64,000 bases of DNA, from assembly GCA_020444265.1 (NCBI GenBank), contig JAHLLH010000002.1, positions 1 through 64,000 of the forward strand, in the 5' to 3' direction. This document shows, piece after piece, positions 44,201-52,978 of this stretch. The notes under the pieces are model-generated. The model did no database searches, was not told the origin of the DNA, and saw only the letters and a program-made list of their open reading frames with translations. A program made the translations under genes and the position numbers. The DNA comes from a bacterium (lineage in GTDB: Bacteria; Electryoneota; Electryoneia; Electryoneales; Electryoneaceae). The stretch's first letter is position 1. Each line of letters starts with the position of its first letter.

Positions 44201-44655
44201 CGGCTCCCGAGTGGCTGCGTGCGCCGTGGATGGCTGGAGCAATGCTGCGTGAATCGGTAACAAGCTTTGCTACAACAGCCGGAGCCCTCGCGTTGATATC
44301 CTGGCTCTGGGCCGGACCTCTGCGTAAACCGATCGGACGACTTGCACTGATCCTCTCCGTCTTGTTGATCCTCCAGGCCAATTCCGGTGTCGATCCCAAC
44401 GAGTGGCTCTACACGTTGATCCAGGGCCTGCTTGTGGTTGGATTCGGCTGGCTCGGACTGCGTTTCTTTGTCAATGGCAATCCGGTCCGTTTCTTTGCGG
44501 CAACCTGGGCGCTGGCTGCCTTTGGCAGTGGCACGGATGCGTTCGGACTCGGGAACGGGACCGCCGCGCTGCAAGGCTGGATCTTCTTCGGAGTTGCCAC
44601 CCTGGGTCTGCTGGTCTGGCTGATGGGTGCTGGCGGGAAAAGACAACAGACATGA
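41254..44655 (+). CDS. Large CPBP-family intramembrane metalloprotease with internal duplication
   Basis: A 1133-residue multi-pass membrane protein. The CPBP (CAAX protease and bacteriocin-processing) core has VSEEFMSRMF (Glu-Glu and Arg, near 424), FIWGFGHATY (His, near 460) and WHYTVDALYTA (His). Ahead of it is a periplasmic-looking domain of about 200 residues including SDAQKYFG..., RPHRTDWEFTW and LHVPEAWT, resembling PepSY-like propeptide modules. After the protease core the pattern repeats: another soluble domain with RPHRRDYNFIY and DLPEAWERE, then about eight more membrane helices lacking the catalytic residues. It appears to be a fused two-copy protein with one active half. Prenyl-protein or peptide substrates are unknown. 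It is divergent from the TPR gene. Confidence 0.87.
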   Translation: MESVRFNRKDGVTIAVCIALFSVSLWIGVNWFDDAFPEASIDFKTTRASSEPLALEALALIDQVPPQEYRHASRFSYSGLAKTYLEKELGLADAQKYFGNPVELWSWSHRWFKPSTKEEFKADISPEGRIVSIEHKIAEEAEGASLTRDSAYTIASEFLFETIGLDSSTVTLLEGSQTGRPHRTDWEFTWKLNDFEPVEGSDNRYQVTLLGDQIGTFDQFLHVPEAWTADYRRLRSLNQLAGNVDSVFMLLTVVAIVAVFFVRIKRLEIHWRTAIWFGGIAALLMYMNNLNQMPQTLYWYDTTTSWSGFLLNELLLGLLASIGGGVLIAILTASAEAIFRNHYPKLMALPRMFTVRGLRTKSAFINIVVGITMTAFFFAYQVIFYIITHKMGGWSPADVPYTNLLNTAFPWIAVLMIGFMPAVSEEFMSRMFSIPFLQKAFRNRFTWLAVLIPAFIWGFGHATYPNQPFWVRGVEVGIAGVIIGFVMLRFGILAPLVWHYTVDALYTAFLLFRSDNPYFIITAAIASGLMVVPLLLALVAYWRKGGFLPDKGVLNEDIQLGVGEQTDTTEAVSDAVDQTAPLSAEQTPEIRTPFGARGRILAVVLLVAGVLIARPERPGDYVTSDDRSDLAIAVVADNMRASGLADPDTLNFQVFPTRPYRSNTYSGAYLLKELGSVKAFNDLMESQRKNRIAVSVWRPENRLRFIGVVDPDAAEVDRILILMPEEYPGDSLSIDSARTLARAALSDAGVDLSTLIEKSAEETARPHRRDYNFIYEAPEGDPRHVGEAKFRYSAWVRGSYVTASGSPYYDLPEAWERERKADTALRTIRLILIVGAFAFLIGYAITLLVLRTKKGEVPWKRAFLLAILPTILILPGLPSALRLLESEYFYRVELAQSVFMTSGWISLLLGTAVNYIIFALTFALLGTLYPEREALLRGDQRRREFVNSLLTAAGAIGAMMLVGRLSGWVGVWQPTWIPFQDISAPEWLRAPWMAGAMLRESVTSFATTAGALALISWLWAGPLRKPIGRLALILSVLLILQANSGVDPNEWLYTLIQGLLVVGFGWLGLRFFVNGNPVRFFAATWALAAFGSGTDAFGLGNGTAALQGWIFFGVATLGLLVWLMGAGGKRQQT

Positions 44656-44695
44656 TTGCAGGCGATTAACTGGAAGCCACGTTGAGGCCACAGAA

Positions 44696-44721
44696 AACGC
44701 CCGGCCATCTGGCCGGGCGTT
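44696..44721 (-). terminator. Intrinsic terminator of the C25-family gene
   Basis: AACGCCCGGCC and GGCCGGGCGTT form an 11-bp stem with an ATCT loop. On the minus strand it is followed by TTCTGTGG after the stem's closing TT, giving a TTTTCT run, and it lies 25 nt beyond the C25 gene's stop. On the plus strand it is 40 nt after the CPBP gene, so it may serve both convergent genes. Confidence 0.85.
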
Positions 44722-44745
44722 GGAATGTCAAAGCGAATCCCTGGA

Positions 44746-47700
44746 TTACTTCACATACATCATCTTGCTCCAAAGGATCTTGTTGCCGGCATCGAGACGC
44801 ACCAGCAGGAGGCCGGACGACAAGCTCTTGTCGTTGACCTGCCATGTCACCTGCTTGTGGCCTGCGGACATCGGGCGGTCGATCAGCACCGCGATTTCCT
44901 GGCCGAGCAGGTTGTAAACCGACAAGCGGACGTCCCCGGACTCGGGCAAATCGAACGCAATTTCGGTTGCTGAGTTGAACGGGTTCGGGTAGCTCTGGTA
45001 GAGCACGAAATCGTTTGGTGATGTGGGATCGTCGGCCCGTTCACCAACATCGTTCAGGTTGTCCGGAGCGTTCGTGGTCATGCGCAACACACGTTCATTC
45101 TCGAGCGCTGCGGCAGATGCCGGGTAGAGATTGGCATAGGTGTATTCGAGACCAACGTTCCGAAGTCGGTTCATCAAGCCAACCGTCGCATAGTTGTTGC
45201 TCTCGTCCACATTCACCACGTTGTCGTAGTAAATCTCAATTACGCCGTCCCCGGATTGAGTCTGCATCACGGAGGGGTCGTAGAGAACCACCGTGAACTG
45301 CGCCGGGTTGGAAACATTCTGGTCGTAGAGGAAACGGTTCAGCGCATCATGCCACTCGATGATGAAACGGCCTTCCCCCTGGTCATAGCGGGTGTAAACC
45401 GACATCGTGGTCGAGCCAAACGGCGGCTTGAGGTCGTCCCAGAAGGCCGCGATCATGCCTGTCGGGCCGAGGCTGGAAGGAATTCCCCAGTTCCTGAAGA
45501 AGTTGACCGTGTAATCACTTTCTTCCTTGAAGGATATCCAGCCGTTGGAGCTGACCGTCAGTGGTGATCCCTCGTCATATGCACGTCCGTAGAACATGAA
45601 GTCGAAGGGGAGTTCCACGCTGACATTGTCATCATCATGCAGCTCGTAGAGGGTTGAGTTATCGTCCTCTGCGATATTGAACGCTGTATAGGTCGGCGCC
45701 TCATCCCACTGTGTATCGGTGTCATCGTAGATAAAGTAGCCGTGCGAATCCGGGCCGAATGGATCGGTTGTGGTTGCACCCTCCAGCGGGACACTGAAGT
45801 TGAGACGGTCCACCTCGGTGCCGTCCTTTGTAAAGACCATGCTGAACCGGACCACTCGTCCGTGATAGGTGGACGAGTTGACATTCACCGTGAAGTTCCC
45901 AACCGCACCTGTCGCACCGCTGGCAATGTTAACTCCTGTCACCTCGCCGTCGGTAACCGTCACCGCTTCATCCCAGGAGAGCAAGGTCGCCGTCAGGTTA
46001 TCAGCCGAAACCGAACCGATGTTCTCGAACGAAAACTCCATCGAGGGGCTGCTGCCCGGCTCGAAGCTACCGCTGGTTGAGGTAGCGCTGACAAAGTTCA
46101 TGTTCGAGGTGCCGACTGGAATCCAGACCTTGCCAGTCCACTCGCGGTCCGCATTATCGGTGATGGTCACATCCAGCTCGATCATCGCACCGTCCGGCGC
46201 GGAACCGTTGAGCGTAAAGGTAAACGCCGAGGTTGCGTTGTCTGCGCTCGCGCCGGAACCGAGATCACCGTAGCTCGCGCTGCTGGAGGTAATCTCCACC
46301 AGGTCGCTGTTCTGGGTTGAGATGGTCGCATTGATCCCGTTGACCGCTTCCGTGCCGGAGTTGGTCAGGGTGACCACCACTTCCACCGACTCGTCCGGGT
46401 TGACAAGACCATCTGCCCCGGCATCCACATCCCAGCTGGCGACACCGATGAAACGTGGTGCCTGGGTGACGGAAAGAGTTTCGATGACCGGGAGGTAATC
46501 CTGGTGAGTCAGCGTTACCTGGACATCACTTTCGAGATCGAGATCTTCCATCGGGATGTAGGCAATACCAGAGGCATCCGTATACCCGCCGGAGGAGAGG
46601 GTTTCACCCTGGATCAGCTGGACGTACGTGTTTGGCAGTGCGCCGTTCATTCCCTGGACCGACACTTCGAGGAAATCCTGGCCGAAGGTGATTTCTTCGG
46701 GCAGGGTGACCTCCATCAGACGCGGCGGGCGACGCCACATCGAGAGTTCCGGGTCACCGAGAACATGGTAGACATGCCAGTAGAACTCAACCTTGTCGCC
46801 ATCTGCGCGGTTGAGCGGGAAGTTGTTGTAAAGTTCGATCTTCGCACGTAGTAGCGCTTGGGAAATGTTCCCCATGTATTCGGCGTAAACGCCCGTGTAG
46901 TACCCGGCGATCAGGCTGTTGTTGTAAGCGGTTTGGGTATGAAGATCAGATGGCGCAACCACCGCGACAGCTCCGGTCGGGTTGGTCGGCGTGCCCCCCA
47001 CCAGCCACTTCTCGCCGAAAGATTCGGGATTGGAAGCGTTACCGAAGTCACCCGTGTTACAGACAAACGAGGTCAGGACCGGGAGACGGAACACATTGGT
47101 CAGGTCAGAAATGTCGCTGATGGTAAAGAGTGGTACTTCCCACCCCTGTGCATTTCCCCAGCCACGGTAGGTGACAAACAATCCGCCAAACTGGTTGATG
47201 CCAGACTTGATATCCTCACCGTTCGGCCCCTGGCCGCTCTGGTAGACGAAGTATTCGAGAACGTTGGGAATTTGCCACGTATGACGCATCCTTTCGCCGA
47301 GCCATTCCGATGTTGCGACGGGAGTCAACGGCTGAGCGCCACCTTCAGAGTAGTTTGCCGCAACCAGGTGGACCGTCTCGAAATAGGGGTCGTCTAACGG
47401 AATGTTGACGCTGTTTTTTTCGTAGGCCAACGTACGCTGGACGATTCGGAAGACATCCGTCGGGCTACCCGCAGTCATGCGTCCAATAAAGACTTCCGGG
47501 AAGTAGTCGCCACCCTCAATGTTGGCGTATTCCCAGTCGGTCACATCCCACTCTTCGCTGTAGCGCTCATCCGGGTTCTGAATCAGGCTGCTGGGAATCG
47601 CGGCATCAGCGCCACGGTTGACATCACCAACCAGCAGGACAAATTCGAGCGCCGGGTCGCTGTTTTCATAGCGATCAGCGACCAGGTTCTGGAGTTGGGC

Positions 47701-48477
47701 GAAACTGATGCTGCTTGTCGTCTCGTGCAGTTCGACCGTATACCCCTTCTGTTCCTTCCACTGGATGAAGGGCTGCAGGTTATTGACATAGGTCGTATGG
47801 GCAATGATCAGGTAGGTGCCTTTGGTGGTGGCGAGACGGGTCCCAAGATCATCGAGATCGTCCGTGATCATCTCCTGGTAGATCGGCCAGAAGGCACGCG
47901 AAACGGGGCGTGTCGGCTCCTGGTTGGAAACATCCTCGAGACGGTCATTGGTTTCGACGACGAGCTGAAGACTGGCCGCCACCCAGGCGGAACCATCCTC
48001 GTCGAATTTAACTGGGGTCATGTGCAGGGGTGCGAGAGTAACATCACGCATCACACCCGCGTCGCCCATGGAAACCCAGTCCACGGGGTTGATCGGCGAT
48101 TCGTCCAGACCAACAGTCCCCAGCAGGGCACCATCGGCAGAAACGTGCGACACAACACCCCCGACCACCTGGAGGTTCCCGCTACGTCCCCAGGGAAGAC
48201 GTACCAGACGCGTAAACTCGGGCGCACCTTCAACATGCCGGTCCGCCTTAACCCCGGCGATATTGGCCTGCATCAGCCCCTCGTCCCCCTCGGCCAATTC
48301 CAGGCTGCCGGCACTCCAGTTCAGCACGGTCTGGGTTGGGGTTGATTCGAGGACATCAAACTGTGCCGTCTGGCTTTCCGCCTCAGGAAGTGCGAGCCAC
48401 GCCGCTTGAGCGGATCCCGCAAAGCAGATCAGGGTGAGCAAGACAAGGGTAGCGCACGCAACGGCATAGCGCTTCAT
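44746..48477 (-). CDS. Gingipain-family (C25) secreted protein with sorting domain; catalytic His replaced by Trp
   Basis: Exported protein of 1243 residues. The start at 48477 has GGAGG 5 nt upstream and a signal peptide ending AGSAQAA. A propeptide-like region covers about 30-190, then the C25 domain (about 215-640): GTYLIIAHTTY, EFVLLVGDVN (Asp285), FVTYRGWGNAQGW, SFVCNTGDFGN with Cys473. In gingipains the catalytic His precedes the Cys by 33 residues; the residue at that position here is Trp440. Two Ig-like CARDB-type domains, a nidogen-like domain (about 920-1130, shared with the S8 protein at 136-4050) and a sorting domain (YPNPFNSATEI, VYNLLGQEI, GLLLVRLD) follow. Secretion by a type IX-like route is inferred. 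Confidence 0.92.
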   Translation of the reverse strand: MKRYAVACATLVLLTLICFAGSAQAAWLALPEAESQTAQFDVLESTPTQTVLNWSAGSLELAEGDEGLMQANIAGVKADRHVEGAPEFTRLVRLPWGRSGNLQVVGGVVSHVSADGALLGTVGLDESPINPVDWVSMGDAGVMRDVTLAPLHMTPVKFDEDGSAWVAASLQLVVETNDRLEDVSNQEPTRPVSRAFWPIYQEMITDDLDDLGTRLATTKGTYLIIAHTTYVNNLQPFIQWKEQKGYTVELHETTSSISFAQLQNLVADRYENSDPALEFVLLVGDVNRGADAAIPSSLIQNPDERYSEEWDVTDWEYANIEGGDYFPEVFIGRMTAGSPTDVFRIVQRTLAYEKNSVNIPLDDPYFETVHLVAANYSEGGAQPLTPVATSEWLGERMRHTWQIPNVLEYFVYQSGQGPNGEDIKSGINQFGGLFVTYRGWGNAQGWEVPLFTISDISDLTNVFRLPVLTSFVCNTGDFGNASNPESFGEKWLVGGTPTNPTGAVAVVAPSDLHTQTAYNNSLIAGYYTGVYAEYMGNISQALLRAKIELYNNFPLNRADGDKVEFYWHVYHVLGDPELSMWRRPPRLMEVTLPEEITFGQDFLEVSVQGMNGALPNTYVQLIQGETLSSGGYTDASGIAYIPMEDLDLESDVQVTLTHQDYLPVIETLSVTQAPRFIGVASWDVDAGADGLVNPDESVEVVVTLTNSGTEAVNGINATISTQNSDLVEITSSSASYGDLGSGASADNATSAFTFTLNGSAPDGAMIELDVTITDNADREWTGKVWIPVGTSNMNFVSATSTSGSFEPGSSPSMEFSFENIGSVSADNLTATLLSWDEAVTVTDGEVTGVNIASGATGAVGNFTVNVNSSTYHGRVVRFSMVFTKDGTEVDRLNFSVPLEGATTTDPFGPDSHGYFIYDDTDTQWDEAPTYTAFNIAEDDNSTLYELHDDDNVSVELPFDFMFYGRAYDEGSPLTVSSNGWISFKEESDYTVNFFRNWGIPSSLGPTGMIAAFWDDLKPPFGSTTMSVYTRYDQGEGRFIIEWHDALNRFLYDQNVSNPAQFTVVLYDPSVMQTQSGDGVIEIYYDNVVNVDESNNYATVGLMNRLRNVGLEYTYANLYPASAAALENERVLRMTTNAPDNLNDVGERADDPTSPNDFVLYQSYPNPFNSATEIAFDLPESGDVRLSVYNLLGQEIAVLIDRPMSAGHKQVTWQVNDKSLSSGLLLVRLDAGNKILWSKMMYVK

Positions 48478-48884
48478 TCGAACCTCCATCCATCTAGGAA
48501 ACATCCACACTCTCGGTAGGCCCCGGACATACCTGGTTGATGGTAGGGCAGAGCGCCCTTCCCTCAGGCAAAGCACGAGGCAACTTGTAAAATTGGGCCT
48601 CCAGACCCCAACGCGCAACTCGCGCGCGCGAACAATCGACCCCCTTCTCCGTCTCCATCCCGTTTCAATAGTGTCCGTCTCACCCGGCTACTCCCTGCGA
48701 TGTACTACAGATCACGCAGCTCGAAATGGTTCTCTATATCACACCTCGTGCTCTCTCTCTCCGGGGGCCTCTCCGTCTCCGGTCTTTATGATCCAAAGCC
48801 GTTTTCCCTGCCCTCCGCAGTTTGTTCGTTCCGGTTCAGGTGTGTATGTTATTCACAGCTTCGGTGAGGAGAGGAGAGACGTTG
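48478..48884. promoter_or_regulatory. 407-bp divergent intergenic region
   Basis: No credible gene lies here. On the plus strand TTGTTC (48822-48827) and TATGTT (48845-48850) are 17 bp apart, a weak sigma-70-like pair just upstream of the lipoprotein start at 48885, with GAGGAGAGGAG as a strong ribosome-binding region. A run of alternating CG (about 48620-48629) and a CT-rich tract (about 48750-48762) are the only other features I see. The promoter of the minus-strand C25 gene must lie in the left half but I cannot locate it. Confidence 0.35.
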
Positions 48885-49724
48885 ATGAAGCCACTTCGAA
48901 CAGCTCGCTCGGGACGCTATACGGTCGTCCCTCTCTTCTTCTTCGCAGTCGTCCTCTTGACCACAGCAAGCTGTGACGCTCCGCGCGACAATACCCTCGA
49001 CCCAAAGTCTCCCGAATACAACCCTGTTGGCACAGGTGAAGTGAATGATATTACTGATTTTGAAATTGTAGAGATCAGATCCATTCATGACGAATCGGAT
49101 GGTAGCCAGGGACCTGTGGACAGGCTGGACATCAGTGTAGGACTCAAAGAACCGGATGGAATTGAGTTTGTTCAGCTGGAAGTTGCGGATACGCTTCGCT
49201 ATAAAATGAACAAGGTAAACTTTGGAAATTATACCTTTACGCTTCACCCAAGCCGTGTGAATCATTCCATTTTCGATCTAAGTAACTCGCCTTTTCGCTT
49301 TATTGTTTACGACAGCAAAGGGTATGTGACTCAAAGTGAACCGTACTACATCGTCCGGATATTGAGTCATCCACCAAAGATTGTTCAGCCCGTCCTCGAT
49401 GAGGAGGGCGAGCCCCAGGTGCTGAGTTCATTTCCCACTATCATCTGGGAAGATGACTTGAGCTCCTTTTTTGTCGAGTACCAGATAAAATTCTTCGTCT
49501 CAAATCGACATGGTGAAAACAAAGTGACGTTGAGCGACTGGACAACCATTCCGCGTATCCTCACGCCCGATCCTCCTGATACCGTGGATAATGGACTCGA
49601 TAGTTTTCGGGTAGCATCCTTTATCCCGCCCGACGAAAGCAAGCTGTATCACGTGCTTCTGGCAGTTAAAGACAGGCATGGAAACAGGGCAATCTCAGCA
49701 AACCATCTGTTTAAGATCTATTGA
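48885..49724 (+). CDS. Lipoprotein with DNTLDPKSPEY motif, first gene of the kinase/activator operon
   Basis: A 279-residue predicted lipoprotein. The hydrophobic segment VVPLFFFAVVLLTTAS-Cys is followed by DAPRDNTLDPKSPEYNP, a motif found near the N-terminus of many FCB lipoproteins. The mature part has two beta-rich portions (FEIVEIRSIHDESDG ... LDISVGLKEPDGIEFVQLEV and FPTIIWEDDLSSFFVEYQIKFFV ... YHVLLAVKDRHGNRAISANHLFKIY), the second resembling an FN3 domain. The start at 48885 has AGGAGAGGAG just upstream. The gene is somewhat richer in A and T than its neighbours. It is 37 nt from the sigma-54 activator, so they are probably cotranscribed. Confidence 0.83.
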   Translation: MKPLRTARSGRYTVVPLFFFAVVLLTTASCDAPRDNTLDPKSPEYNPVGTGEVNDITDFEIVEIRSIHDESDGSQGPVDRLDISVGLKEPDGIEFVQLEVADTLRYKMNKVNFGNYTFTLHPSRVNHSIFDLSNSPFRFIVYDSKGYVTQSEPYYIVRILSHPPKIVQPVLDEEGEPQVLSSFPTIIWEDDLSSFFVEYQIKFFVSNRHGENKVTLSDWTTIPRILTPDPPDTVDNGLDSFRVASFIPPDESKLYHVLLAVKDRHGNRAISANHLFKIY

Positions 49725-49761
49725 TTCGCTCGCCCACAACGAAGCAACGGACCTGCATATC

Positions 49762-51252
49762 ATGAGTAACCAACCAGACCCACAGGAAGCCCTGCTGACC
49801 GGTCTGCTCCGAATTGGGGTGGCCATTCGAGACAGCAAAGCGCCGGGCGATGTGCTTGACGCGATCCTCGACAGCGCGATTGACACATTTCATGCAGAGC
49901 GTGGCTTCCTTGCCTTCGTCGGCGGCAATGGCGAGCTGGAGCTGCAAAAGACCAAGGGACTTGATCTTACCGGCGAGAACCAGCTTGGTGAAATCAGCAG
50001 CGGTGCGATGCAAAAGGCGATGGAAACGGGTGAAGCGGTCCTCGCTGAAGATGCCCGTCAGGACCCACGTTTTGCAGACTCCCAATCTGTCATCATCCAT
50101 GATATCCGTTCAATTTGTGTTGTCCCGCTTCGTCTGGGTGATGATACCATCGGGGTGATGTACCTCGACAGCCGCCTGGGTGAGAATGATTTCAGCGAAG
50201 GGTCCACTGCCGCGCTTTCCCTTTTCGGCGCACTCGCCGCCCAGGCGATCGACCGCGCTATGACCTTCGATGCTCTCCACCAGGAAAACCTGCGTTTGCG
50301 CCGCCAGGCAGGCCGTTTCGCTTTTGATGAGATTATCGGCCAGTCCAAAACGATGGAGCAGGTGTTCGCACTGATGGAACGTGTCGCGCCGACCAACCTG
50401 CCGGTGCTGATCCGTGGCGAGTCGGGAACGGGAAAAGAGTTAATTGCTCGTGCCTTGCATAACTCCGGCGCGCGGCGTGAGCACCCTTTCCTCGCCCTGT
50501 TTGCGGGCAACCTCGGGGAAGAACTGCTGGAAAGCGAACTCTTTGGACATAAAAGGGGGTCGTTTACCGGGGCGCATGCCGACAAGCCTGGCCTGTTGAG
50601 CCTGGCCGATGGTGGCACCCTGCTACTGGATGAAATAGCGGACATTCCGGCACGCATCCAGGCCAAACTTCTGCGTGTCCTGCAGGACGGTACCTTTAAG
50701 CCTGTCGGCGACACCAAGACCTTGCAGGTGGATGTCCGCATTCTCTCCGCCACACACCATGATCTGACCAAACGGGTGAAGGAAGGAAACTTCCGTGAGG
50801 ACCTCTACTACCGGATCAACGGCATCGAAATTGAAATTCCACCACTTCGCAAACGACGTGAAGACATTCCGTTGATCGCGGAACATGTCCTGCGCAGGTA
50901 TGCCGAGAGCACGGATCGTGGCAACGTCCGTTTCAGCCGACAAGCACTCGATATGCTGGTGCAGGCTCGTTGGCCCGGCAACGTCCGTGAGCTCGAGCGA
51001 ACGGTCCAGCGTGCCGTGGTACTCTGTCCCGGTCATGTGATCGAGCCGGAACACCTGGTCTTTACACGCAGCATCGAGGGCGAAGAGGGGCCGGAAGACT
51101 TGTCTCTGAAAGCCGCCGAGAAACGGCACATCCTTCGTGTGCTGGAAGAGGTGGACAGCAACCGTAGCGAAGCCGCCCGGATCCTCGGGATCAGCCGTCG
51201 CTATCTGCAGAATCTGATTAAAGAATGGCGCGAGGAGGGGCTGGAGGTGTAG
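49762..51252 (+). CDS. GAF-domain sigma-54-dependent transcriptional activator
   Basis: Bacterial enhancer-binding protein of 496 residues. An N-terminal GAF domain (about 15-165: TFHAERGFLAFVGGNGELEL, ICVVPLRLGDDTIGVMYLDSRLG) replaces the usual receiver. The AAA+ domain has Walker A GESGTGKE (near 219), ESELFGHKRGSFTGA with GSFTGA as the sigma-54 contact loop, Walker B GGTLLLDEI and the RWPGNVREL sensor II region. A Fis-type helix-turn-helix ends the protein (NRSEAARILGISRRYLQNLIKEW). The arrangement resembles NorR/FhlA-type activators that sense small molecules through GAF. The Ser/Thr kinase gene starts 25 nt later, raising the possibility that phosphorylation controls this activator. Confidence 0.95.
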   Translation: MSNQPDPQEALLTGLLRIGVAIRDSKAPGDVLDAILDSAIDTFHAERGFLAFVGGNGELELQKTKGLDLTGENQLGEISSGAMQKAMETGEAVLAEDARQDPRFADSQSVIIHDIRSICVVPLRLGDDTIGVMYLDSRLGENDFSEGSTAALSLFGALAAQAIDRAMTFDALHQENLRLRRQAGRFAFDEIIGQSKTMEQVFALMERVAPTNLPVLIRGESGTGKELIARALHNSGARREHPFLALFAGNLGEELLESELFGHKRGSFTGAHADKPGLLSLADGGTLLLDEIADIPARIQAKLLRVLQDGTFKPVGDTKTLQVDVRILSATHHDLTKRVKEGNFREDLYYRINGIEIEIPPLRKRREDIPLIAEHVLRRYAESTDRGNVRFSRQALDMLVQARWPGNVRELERTVQRAVVLCPGHVIEPEHLVFTRSIEGEEGPEDLSLKAAEKRHILRVLEEVDSNRSEAARILGISRRYLQNLIKEWREEGLEV

Positions 51253-51277
51253 CCTGCCTTCTGCCTGTTGAGTGGTT

Positions 51278-52978
51278 ATGAATCGACGGATCGGGGAACA
51301 TTACGAAGTCGTCCGGGAGCTGCAACGCGGTGCCTGGGTGACGGTTTATGAGGCTCGCCACGATATTCTCGGACGGCGAACCCTGATCAAATGGCTCAAT
51401 CCTGCCTTTCAGGAGGACGAGGAGCTGGTTGGACGGCTCCGTCGTGAAGCACGTCTCGGTGCATCGGTCGACCATCCAAATATCGCACGTATCTACGAAG
51501 TCGGGGATGCTGAAGATCGTCCCTATGTCGCCATCGAGTGGATCGAGGGGGAAGACCTCGACGATGTCATGGCGCAAGAAGGCCCCTTTTCCGCCAAACG
51601 AACGCTCCGCCTGGCCAAAGACCTGCTCGCAGGACTGTCTGCGATCCACACGGTTGGAGTGGTCCATCGTGATTTAAGCCCGATGAATGTGCGGATCACC
51701 CCTGACGGCGTCGCCCGGATTACCGACTTCGGTCTCGCTACCGGGCCGTTCGACACCCACTACACCTTGCCAGGATCGGTTGTCGGTACGCCCGGCTATC
51801 TCAGCCCTGAACAGGCCTCCGGTAAATCGGCCGATGAACGTTCCGACCTCTTTTCCTGTGGTACCCTGATCCACGAGGCGCTGAGCGGGCAGGCGCTCTT
51901 CAAGGACGAGGACCTGATCGCGACCTTGAAACAAGTGCGAGCCAAACAGGCACCACCCCTGGAGCAGGAGATTGAGGATCTTCCAGCGGGATTCGATGAA
52001 TGGCTGGCGAAACTCCTTGCGAAAAAGGCGGACGACCGTTACGCCTCCGCGAAAGACGCCCTCAAAGCCCTGCTCAATTTGACTGGCGAGACACTGAAGG
52101 AAGCCAAAGAGCAGCGTCCCGCTCCAAAGCAAGTCGTTCGTCGCGCAACCGGTTGGGGTGCGGTGGCGATGGCTGTGATCCTCGTTCTTGCTGGTCTGCT
52201 GACTCTTCCAAGCTACCTGAGTAAACAGAGTGAACTGGAGGAACAACTCCCCGATATCGATTCTCTTCGTCAGCTAGCCCAAAGCGAAGACACCATGAAT
52301 GTCGAGGGAGACGAGAGTCGCGAGGGTGTCGAAGAGGACCCCGATTTGACCCCACCCCCTCCTGCGCAGAGTGAACGGGAAGGCGCTCCCCTGCGCACGG
52401 GGAGCACAGGGGTTGATCCCGGTTCGCCTGTGCAACGAGCGGACGAACGGGGTCAGACTCCCGAGCCAGAACCGGAAGAAGCCGATGTTGATCCAGATAC
52501 CCTCTCCCCACCCCCCAATGGGTGGCTTGTCATTCACTCGCACCCTTGGGCCGATGTTTACATCGAGGCACAACGAGTCGGCGCTACCCCCGGCCTGATG
52601 CCCTTTGCCCACGAAGAAGGGTTGGTCCATTTAACGTTCGATAATCCCGGCTTTCCGCCAATTCCTATAGAAACAAGAGTTACCGCCGCCGAGACAACCA
52701 GGGTGTTGATCGAGCTGTCTGACTATGTCGCCTCGTTGACCCTCGCTGCTTCCCCTTGGGCAAAGGTCTACATCGATGACACACCGGTTGGTGAAACTCC
52801 GATTCCACGGACGCTTTATCTCTCCCCGGGCAGTCATTTGATTCGATTTATCCATCCCGATTTCGGTACGGTCGATCGCGAGGTGGACGTTGAGCCTGGT
52901 GACAGCCTCGCGATAAACGTTGAGATGAAGCTGGAAGGCACAGGCTTTGCTCCTGAAGAAAGCGAGGAGCCCCGATGA
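51278..52978 (+). CDS. Membrane Ser/Thr protein kinase with extracytoplasmic PEGA domains
   Basis: A 566-residue Hanks-type kinase. Catalytic residues are intact: RRTLIKWLN (ATP Lys), VVHRDLSPMNVRI near 129, ITDFGLATG and LSPEQASGKSADERSDLFSCG. The Gly-rich loop is degenerate (LQRGAWVTVYEA). A transmembrane helix (about 292-315) follows the kinase and a short juxtamembrane stretch. The periplasmic part starts with an acidic, Pro-rich linker and ends with two PEGA domains (WLVIHSHPWADVYIEAQRVGATPG and LTLAASPWAKVYIDDTPVGETPI), which are often found on surface-binding proteins. It overlaps the Kelch gene (stop TGA inside its ATGATG start region). A role in sensing envelope ligands and signalling to the activator is inferred. 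Confidence 0.94.
   Translation: MNRRIGEHYEVVRELQRGAWVTVYEARHDILGRRTLIKWLNPAFQEDEELVGRLRREARLGASVDHPNIARIYEVGDAEDRPYVAIEWIEGEDLDDVMAQEGPFSAKRTLRLAKDLLAGLSAIHTVGVVHRDLSPMNVRITPDGVARITDFGLATGPFDTHYTLPGSVVGTPGYLSPEQASGKSADERSDLFSCGTLIHEALSGQALFKDEDLIATLKQVRAKQAPPLEQEIEDLPAGFDEWLAKLLAKKADDRYASAKDALKALLNLTGETLKEAKEQRPAPKQVVRRATGWGAVAMAVILVLAGLLTLPSYLSKQSELEEQLPDIDSLRQLAQSEDTMNVEGDESREGVEEDPDLTPPPPAQSEREGAPLRTGSTGVDPGSPVQRADERGQTPEPEPEEADVDPDTLSPPPNGWLVIHSHPWADVYIEAQRVGATPGLMPFAHEEGLVHLTFDNPGFPPIPIETRVTAAETTRVLIELSDYVASLTLAASPWAKVYIDDTPVGETPIPRTLYLSPGSHLIRFIHPDFGTVDREVDVEPGDSLAINVEMKLEGTGFAPEESEEPR

Noticed and set aside
47695-48345. 216-codon plus-strand open frame inside the C25-family gene
   Set aside because: Antisense to the propeptide and protease region; the minus-strand gene has all the family motifs.
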